Under the pieces are notes generated by a model, which was not told the DNA's origin, did no database searches, and saw only the letters and a list, made by a program, of their open reading frames with translations. DNA of 64,000 nucleotides from Inia geoffrensis. Lineage: Eukaryota > Chordata > Mammalia > Artiodactyla > Iniidae. Of the stretch, positions 56,225-64,000 are shown piece after piece. The stretch spans positions 8,060,001 to 8,124,000 of the forward strand of contig CM070911.1 in the NCBI GenBank assembly GCA_036417435.1. The letters run 5' to 3'. Positions within the stretch are counted from its first letter, which is position 1. Each line of letters opens with the position of its first letter. A program made the position numbers and the translations under genes.

Positions 56225-56295
56225 GATAAAGTGAGAAGAGACAGTTTTAGTAGAGTCCCAAATGCCACCACGATTTCACATCAATTTAAATATTA

Positions 56296-56512
56296 GGGAC
56301 TTCCCTGGTGGTGCAATGGATAAGACTCCGCGCTCCCAATGCAGGGGGCCCGGGTTCGATCCCTGGTCAGGGAACGAGATCCCAAATTCACGCTGCAACT
56401 AACAGTTCGCATGCTACATCTAAGGGACTGGCAAGCCGCAACTAGGGAGCCCGCCTGCCAGTGCTACTAAGACCTGATGCAACCAAATAAATAAATAAAT
56501 ATTTAAAATAAC
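56296..56512 (+). repeat. Older CHR/Bov-tA-like SINE
   Basis: GGGACTTCCCTGGTGGTGCA head, B-box 'gggttcgatccctggtcagg', a diverged body and an AAAT-repeat tail. It is older than the CHR-2 copy 72 bases away. Confidence 0.8.
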
Positions 56513-57200
56513 TATATATTAAGCTCTATAAAATAAGCTAAGCTACCAATGAAAATGTTATTTTGTGGTTTGCTTCCCCCCAAAGGCTATATTATAAAAA
56601 GCTGCTCTCAGTCATCCACATTCTCTTTACCAGTAACCCTTATCACTAACAGCTCATACTTACATATTTTTGGAATATATGTATATATATATATATATAA
56701 GCACAGAATAGGATTTTAAGTATAGTTGCAAAGTTGTAATTTCCATGAAGAAACTCAAGAAGCTCAAGTGGAGACCAAACTTATAATCATTACCTTCTCT
56801 ATTCCCCCAAGCACCACCCTCCAAACAGAAAGTTATATGACAATACAGAAATACAAACAGAGGCTCCCAATTAATATTTTGGGAACTCTAGTGCTGATAC
56901 TTAGACAAATCTCCTGATAAAATCTTTGTACCCCTACTTCATACTTTCCATCAGAATTCCAAGTGAAATAAAAGTAACATTTAAAATAAAACCATTAGAG
57001 TACTAAAAGAAAATTCAGGTCTATATCATAATCTTGATAATGGAGAATGTCCTAAGCACGACATCTAAGCCAGAAATCACTCTACAGTGAGAAGACTAAT
57101 AAATTTGACTACATAAATGTTTCTATTATTCATTAAGTGTTAAAAACAACAATGACAAAGCACATATACAGCGTAATTGTACTTCTTTTACATTTTAATT
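56513..57200. other. AT-rich host DNA, no feature recognised
   Basis: It contains a short (TA)n run at about 56681-56699. No gene is recognised. Confidence 0.4.
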
Positions 57201-57204
57201 TTTT

Positions 57205-57350
57205 CAGACAGATATTTACACCAAAATGTTAAACAGTGGTTATCTCTATGTGAGGAGACTATGTAGAAGGGTCACTTGCATTTATACCTTTCTTTATTCT
57301 CTAAATTTTCTACAATAAGAACATACTATTTTTATAATTTAAAAAATAAC
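57205..57350 (+). repeat. Ancient L1 3'-UTR fragment
   Basis: 'caaaatgttaaacagtggttatctct' and 'attctctaaattttctacaataagaacatactatttttataa' match old L1M 3' ends. Confidence 0.65.
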
Positions 57351-57639
57351 AAATCTTTCTTCACTTCCAACAATAAAATCTATGTTTCCCTGTCTCAACC
57401 ATGGTTGCCTGCCCATTTCCTTCAGGTAAAATGATATAAATTAAAAATTTAAAAATTAAAAAAGAATTCTGAACAGAGCATGGGTTAAACAGGAGAACCA
57501 TGACTGAAGACTTGATATAGTTACTAAGGTGATAAAAAAGCAAATAAAAAGTGCACCTATCAGTAAACTGATTTCTGACAAAGGTGCCAAGCAAGGCAAT
57601 CCAACGAGAAAAGAAAAATATTTTTTTGAAAACTGGTTC

Positions 57640-57840
57640 TGGTGACTATAGTTAATGATACTGTATAGTAGACCTGAAAGTTGCTAAGAGAGTAGATCTT
57701 AAATATTCTCAACACAACAACAACAACAGCATGGTAATTATGAGAGGTAAAGGGTGTGTTAACTAACCTTACTGCGGTAAACAGTTGGCAATACATGTGT
57801 ATCAACTGTTAAATGTCAATAATATCTCAATAAACCTAGG
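57640..57840 (+). repeat. L1 3' end fragment
   Basis: 'gactatagttaatgatactgtatagt', 'taactaaccttactgcggtaaacag' and 'gtcaataatatctcaataaacc' give the L1M 3' terminus. Confidence 0.78.
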
Positions 57841-57854
57841 AAAAAATGGTGTTC

Positions 57855-59250
57855 GACAGTCTAAATAACTGGATTTGGGGAATATGAGGGAAAGAAATGA
57901 ACCCTGGCCCCAAACTAAAACTGGCTTAACACATATCCTAGACCTAAAAGTAAACCTATAAAGCTTCTAAAAGAAAGGAAAGGAAAATTTCTTGTGACAT
58001 GGGGATAGGCAACAGTCTCTTAGTCAGAAAAAGCAATAACCATGAAAAAACGTGATTAAAGAAATAGACACGCCACATATTTGACAAAGAACTGGTATCT
58101 GGGATATATAAAGAGCTTGTACAGCTCAAAAAGAAAGAACATAATTTTTTCAAATGGGCAAAATATCTGAACAGATGCTTCACAAAAGAAGATATACAAA
58201 TGGCCAGTTACGTGCATAAAAAAGTACATCATTCGTCATCAGAGAAATGCAAACTAAAGCCACAATGAAATACTACTACCCACCCACAGAATGGCTAAAA
58301 TTTAAGACTCAGTGTTGGGGAGGAAATGGAACTCTCCTAGGTTGCTGTGTTAATGTAAAATATGACCATTTGGGGAAGATATCTGACATTTTTCTAAAAA
58401 AAACTAAACATACACCTACCCTAAGACCTAGTAATTCCACGACTAGGTATTTAACTCAAGAGAAATGAAAATATGTCCTCACAAAAGCTTACTACAAGAT
58501 TGTTCACAGCAAAGTTTATTAACAGCCAAAGTCTATATACAAAATAGCCAAAACCTGAAAACAGCCCAGGCATCCATCAACAGAAGATGCCTAATAAATT
58601 GTGGTTTATACACATAATGGAACACTAGTTAGCAATAAAAAAGGAACAAACTGCTGATATGCAAAATAACAGGAATTAGTCTCAAAAACTATGCTGAACT
58701 AAAGAAGCCAGATATAAGAGTACATACTATATAGGATTCCATTTATATGAAGTTCTAGAAAAGATGAAAGTAATCTTTAGTTACCCCCCCCCAAAAAAAA
58801 TCAGAGGAGCGACTGACTCCAAGAGAATGGGGTGTAGAATTAGCTGAAAAGGCATATGAGGGAGATTTCTAGGTTGATAAGAGTGTCCTATATCTCAATA
58901 AGGATTTGCATTACACGGATGTGTGCATTTGTCAGAACTCATCAATGTGATACTTAGGATTTGTTTCATTGTATGTAAATTTAATCTTTAAAGGAAAAAA
59001 CTCTACTTAATGAAATGCATGCTTAAGTGTTTAATGGAGAAGTGTACCACATCTGCAACTTACTTTAAATGAATCAAAAACAAAAGATGTATTGACAGAT
59101 GAATGAAGAGATGGCTAGATATAATAAAGCAAATATAGCAAGCTATTAATTAGGTGATAAGTATATGGATGTTTATTATCAATTCTTTCAATTTCACTAT
59201 ACTTTGAAATTTTCCATAGTAAAACGCTGCGGGAAAACTTAAACCCTACC
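57855..59250 (+). repeat. L1 ORF2 3' part and 3' UTR relic
   Basis: It contains ORF2-derived wording: 'cttctaaaagaaaggaaagg', 'catcagagaaatgcaaactaaagccacaatgaaatactac', 'cacccacagaatggctaaaat' and 'ggcatccatcaacag'. An old 3' UTR follows, ending 'tttgaaattttccatagtaaaa'. The frame is destroyed. Confidence 0.78.
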
Positions 59251-59254
59251 TTGT

Positions 59255-59600
59255 TAAGTTGAACACAGAATATATTAAAACCCAACAATTCCACTCCTAG
59301 ATATACATCCTAGCCTACAGAAACTTCACATGGGCTCCAAGAATGATCACAACACTTTCCATGATAGCAAAAAAATGAAAAATAATCTAAATATCCATCA
59401 AGTAGATTGAAGCAATATATTACGGTTTATGGTATGAGTGAAAATTAATAAACCACAATGTGAGTAATTCTGAGTGAAAAAGCAAGTTACAAAAGAATAT
59501 ATACAGATGTTAACCCTTCATAAAGTTAAAAGAAAAACTAAACAATATTGTTTAGGAATACATACTAATGTGGTAATCTATGAAATAAAGGAAATGATTA
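59255..59600 (+). repeat. Second L1 ORF2 3' fragment
   Basis: 'aacaattccactcctagatatacatcc', 'agaaacttcacatggg' and 'aaatatccatcaagtag' repeat the L1 ORF2 3' region already seen to its left, so this is a separate copy in the same orientation. Confidence 0.65.
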
Positions 59601-61729
59601 AAAAAAATGTTCCAGGTAGCAGATGAGAGAGGATGAAGGCAGGCTGAATTCAGCAGCAGCAGAATACGGGTAACTTCAATAGGTTAGTGTTCTATCCATT
59701 AACTTGAGCAGTGATTTCATGAATGCTTGCTTTTTATGCTTCATAATTCATATCCGCATGCTATACTCTCTTAGTATGTTTAGAATACTTCAGAATTTGA
59801 AATGGGACAAGAGAGCTATCTGATCAGGACTCAACCAAAACGACAACAACAACAACTTAGGCTTCAAGATAATTATCCACTATTTCTTTACAACTATTTA
59901 AGGTGTATATAAGTCAATATTTCCTTACTTAGTCTATGTTGGCCTTACCGTGGGGCAAGATGTTTCCAAATTCAGAATTTTTTGGATTTTCAAATAGTAA
60001 TAAAGTATATATACTATATACAGTATATTCCCAAAAACCCTCTGGGGAGTCTGAGGTAGCACCCTGAAATCAAACACTAATATTTCTCCAGGGAAAGCTA
60101 TTACTATTTACACCAAGAGAGATGAATCACGTAAAATACTGTAACATCAGATCAGGTCAGATGTTACATCAAATAAGTTTTACCAAAAACTAGGTTTTCA
60201 GAGCTCTTTATATATCAGAACTGTGGGGGAGGGACTGTGGACCTGTACTTTCAAAGGGGTTCAACTTCACCTAACTAGTAAATTCTATACATTACTTTTT
60301 TCAACCTCTCTAGCTAATTCATTTTCTTTAAAGATTTCCTGACCATCAAAATGCAAGTTTCAAAGTAATATAATCCCATTTATGCTATAAATGCCCAACG
60401 TTTATTTAACAAAAGAACAACACACGTAAAACCTTCTTTATTCAATTTTTATTCTATTTCACTTTTGTATCTTTATGATATTCACACTTGTTATATAGTG
60501 GGGGAAAAATGCACATACAATTTTATTTTAAATAAGCAAATAACCATCACCAAGCTGAAAATCTTAGCACTGTGATAAGAAATATTTTCACATAGTTCAC
60601 AGGTATAATAAAATCAAAGTGTTTTGTATTCTAAGTGGCTGAAAATCATAAGTAAATTTTTAATCACCTTTCCCCATCAACACCAGCCTTATGGAACAGT
60701 TTACCCAAGCCTGAATCCCACAGGTTATAACAATCACTTACTCTCCTAAAAAAATAAATCAAAACACAAAAGCACAGACCTTTAGAAAGACATCTCTCCA
60801 TCATAACACTAAAGGACAATTCTTTTTACCATAATATTTGGGTAAGCAGTATCAGAAGCTTAGTCTTGATAACAAAACATGGGTATTTACCCAAAAGTTT
60901 CAAACACTGCAAAAGCATACTACTGACAATCCTTCCCTCCAAAAAAAAAAAAGTATTACAGAAGCAAATCTCTCTCAAAACTCTATTTTTAAATAATACC
61001 AAGAAACTCACAATCTGCAACCACAAAGGGATATATTCTCTTCAGATTAATCTTAAGGACCCACATAAAGCCCCCATAAAACGAGATGATGCAGAGAAAA
61101 AAAGACAATTTAGTCTCTCTACGGACAGCCTTGGAATCCAGTTCTAGCTATGCCTGATGACTGCTAGCACTTTTCTGATGGCAAATTCAAAAGATAATGC
61201 TACTCATTCAGAATTTTATAGCAAGAAATAGTTGCCAATAAAACCTTTTCCTTTTCAAAGGAAATATAAAGCACTTACCTAAAAATATGCTAAATGCACA
61301 CAGAAGTGAGCTAAATTTAACGAGCACTATTATGTACCAAGCATTGAGCTAAGCACTTTACATGTTATATAATATTTTTTCCAACAAATAATTTTACCTC
61401 CTAGGCCTACCCTACAGTACCCAGAGAGTAACTATTATACAGTAATTTCATCTTCTTACTTTTGTCATCTTAGGCAGTATACAATTTTAAATGGTACTTT
61501 CTAAGCTCCTGAATAAGTAAGTAAGATTTGTGACTATGTTTTTATCAGATTATATTACTTTAAATTTTCTCTGTTCAAGGAAAAATATTTTCTATAATAA
61601 AACCAAAAGAAATGCCATTCGCAGTAAAACAATGATCAGTTGTGACATGAAGGCTAAAGGGTAAGGTTTCAAATCTTTAAAGTGATCCGCACCATTATTT
61701 CAGGAACTATGTTTTTATAACACTCTTTT
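59601..61729. other. AT-rich host DNA; one MIR relic
   Basis: No gene is recognised. A reverse MIR-like segment lies at about 61305-61430 ('gagcactattatgtaccaagcattgagctaagcactttacatg'). Confidence 0.45.
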
Positions 61730-61744
61730 AAAAATTAAATCTTG

Positions 61745-62063
61745 GGGACTTCCCTGGTGGCGCAGTGGTTCGGAGTCCACCTGCCAATGCAGGGGACATG
61801 GGTTTGAGCCCTGGTCCGGGAGGATCCCACGTGCCGTGGAGCAACTGAGCCCGTGCACCACAGCTACTGAGCCCGTGTGCCACAACTACTGAGGCCTGTG
61901 CACCTGGAGCCCGTGCTCTGCAATAGGAGAGGCCACCGCGATGAGAGGCCCGCGGACTGCAATGAAGCATGGACCCCGCTCACCACAACTAGAGAAAGCC
62001 CGCGGGCAGCAACGAGGACCCAATGCAGCCAAAAATAAACAAATAAATAAATAAATTTTTTAA
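61745..62063 (+). repeat. CHR-1-type SINE (long form)
   Basis: Head GGACTTCCCTGGTGGCGCAG, long body with 'cacaactactgaggcc' and 'ccacaactagagaaagcccg', and an AAATA-repeat tail. The flanking duplication aaattaaatcttgg / aaattaattcttgg has one mismatch. Confidence 0.9.
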
Positions 62064-62084
62064 AAAAATTAATTCTTGGAATTT

Positions 62085-62230
62085 CTGTCTGGAAAGATGA
62101 AAAAGTCCTGGAGATGGATAGTGGTGATACTTGCACAATAATGTGAATGTTATCAATGCCACTGAACTGTACATTTAAAAATGGTTAAAACAGTAAATTT
62201 TACGTTATGTACATGTTACCACAATTTTAA
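62085..62230 (+). repeat. L1 3'-UTR fragment
   Basis: 'gaaaaagtcctggagatggatagtggtgatacttgcacaataatgtgaatg', then 'actgaactgtacatttaaaaatgg', gives the L1M 3' UTR. Confidence 0.78.
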
Positions 62231-62234
62231 AAAC

Positions 62235-63700
62235 TAATTCGTTCTACTACTTGATACAGTGAAATACACATGATTTAAAGTTAACTTACTATAACATGGT
62301 TTAGAAAAAATCTTCAGCTCGTCATTTTGCAATAGAAACATCAGCAACCTCAAAGAGTAAAGAACAATTTTTGGCCTGATAAGATTTACTGCAACTCAGA
62401 ACCCTAACAGTCAATCAGCTAAAAACAGGAAAAACAAAATCTGTCCAGTCAGCAGCATCTGATGTCATACCAGTAGTATGTTACCTTAATAAAAGTGTGA
62501 AGTGTCCTGGCTGTATTAGGCACTTAATAAATGAATGGACCAGATTGTTTACTGAGCATGTGTAATGCTTACTTTTTTAAAAACAGCCTTCATTTTAATA
62601 ATTTAGAAAATACCTTAATAAAAAAGAACGTATGCTCATTACCATGTATAAATAACTTAGGCTCAAGCTCATAATAAGCCTAATAATTATGATGAACATC
62701 AGTAAAGACCCAAGAGATGAAAGTGAAGTGTAAAAAATTTCTGAGGTTGAATATGAACTTGATGAATACTTGAGATTTGCTGTACTATTTTTAACTGAAC
62801 TTTCTGGCCTTAGGTCAAAGTTTTGCTAGCAAAATACCAAAGCGAAAATGCTGGGAGTGAAGCCCAGAATCTCTGCTTTGGCCTTGGAAAAGCTATGCCC
62901 TTCATGCAACCAATCCTAGCCCCAAATGAAGACTTCTAAACACTATTCATAGTGCCATGCTCCCATGAAAACATATGAACAACCACTAATATGAAAATCG
63001 GGAAAAGGAAATGTCAGACGTGTCTTACAGAATACAGTACATCACTACATTCTGTGCATTGTACAGAAAGACACTCTTTAGTCAGTTCCTGCACTTCAGC
63101 CAAACGGTACTGAGTCACTCTGCAAATGATTCCAGAAACCTCAAAGGATAACCAACAGCTTCTGAAGGAAAGTCAGTCAGTCACTAGAAAGGGAAGAGAC
63201 AGTTTTTCTCATCATACAGTCAATAGATTTCTCCTGTCAGGGAGTAGAGCTGAACAGGAGTTCTGGAAGGGAGTATCTGAAGGATCCAAGGATCATCTAC
63301 CTGAATTCTAGTCGTCCAGGGTTAATTTAACATCCGGCGCATCTTTTTCGCTTTCTTCTCCTCTCCAGGGTAAAAACCCACACCCCCTTTTCCCATAAAT
63401 GCATCTCTACTGCATATTAATCAAAGAGTCTGTGAAATACAACAGTCTATCCTAACAAAAACAAGAAATAAACAAGCATTCTACAGTGCGTTTCTGATCT
63501 GTAAATCATGTCCCTTTCTTAAACAAAGCCAACTAGCAGACGTTACGTGGCTATCAACTTGGATTTCAAAGGCCATCTCAGGAAAGAGATACAATGAAAA
63601 GGAGAGATTGATTCCATTCTACAATTCAGATGGATTCTTTAGCTCTGGTGTAATAATCTCGGAAATTAAATTTACAGAAATTAAAATGCACTAAATTGCA
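62235..63700. other. Host DNA, no feature recognised
   Basis: AT-rich, with no exon or named repeat recognised. Confidence 0.4.
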
Positions 63701-64000
63701 ACTAGTAACGTTCAAACACAACTGGAAGCTGTGTGTTTCAAGATTTCAGACTGAACTCTTTGTCCTGTACCCCAGGTGGGTACTGCCCATAGGGACAGCC
63801 CCAGGTTTCTCGCTTCCTCGGACTCACGTCCCCACGCAGCATGACGCTCTTGCAAACGGGCTAGCCTGGTGCCTGAAGGACAGCGTACCTTCCACCCTAC
63901 CTCCCCAAACCCCCAGGGCAGGCGGGAAGAAGCGGGGTGCTTCCTCCCAGAGCTCCAAGAAAGGGCCAGCCGGGGATGACACCGGCTCCAGGAGACAGAA
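63701..64000. other. GC-rising right margin, possible promoter approach
   Basis: The last ~250 bases are clearly GC-richer than the rest of the flank and contain several CpGs ('ctcggactcacgtccccacg', 'gggccagccggggatgac'). On the minus strand there are donor-like sites: AAG|GTACGC near 63888 and AC|GTGAGT near 63830. On the plus strand CAG|GTGGGT lies near 63776. It could be the edge of a CpG island or a first exon, but the window ends too soon to tell. Confidence 0.3.

Overview
The window is about 64 kb of mammalian, almost certainly cetacean, nuclear DNA. The evidence is at least twenty tRNA-derived CHR-type SINEs, whose heads carry intact Pol III A/B boxes (TGGCGCAGTGG, GGTTCG), together with whale/dolphin-type L1 3' ends and older mammalian MIR, L2, hAT and L1M fossils. 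The host sequence is AT-rich, and I recognise no host protein-coding exon in it. It reads as intergenic or long-intron DNA. GC content rises in the last ~250 bases, which may mark the approach to a promoter or CpG island beyond the right edge.

Layout. 1-24.4 kb: AT-rich repeat-bearing DNA. It holds CHR SINEs at 1.07, 2.47, 4.87, 6.43, 9.16, 10.13, 13.54, 14.18 and 18.39 kb, two L2 relics at 5.8-9.15 kb, one of them with a nested hAT element and SINE, another L2 at 11 kb, and a pile-up of L1 fragments at 19.8-23.1 kb. 24,478-40,223: a GC-rich class I (gammaretrovirus-like) endogenous retrovirus on the + strand. 40.2-64 kb: AT-rich DNA again, with CHR SINEs, L1 ends, MIR and hAT relics.

The retrovirus is the notable feature. 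It is a tandem provirus of the form LTR-internal-LTR-internal-LTR (LTRs at 24,478-24,903, 32,141-32,565 and 39,799-40,223), flanked once on each side by the same 5-bp target duplication CTACC. Each ~7.2 kb internal unit has a tRNA-Phe-type primer-binding site, a leader splice donor, and gag, pro, pol and env. All of these genes are recognisable by family motifs but broken by stops and frameshifts. The two units carry the same lesions. The only internal difference I found is a G-run in env TM (14 G against 10 G). The outer LTRs differ at about five positions. The middle LTR matches the right LTR over its 5' part and the left LTR over its 3' part, as expected for unequal crossing-over between the two LTRs of one original provirus.

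No viral gene looks functional as it stands. The LTRs keep a TATA box, an AATAAA signal and U3 direct repeats, so promoter or poly(A) activity on neighbouring DNA is possible but untested. Repeat family names are from pattern recognition, and repeat boundaries are approximate unless a target-site duplication is stated.
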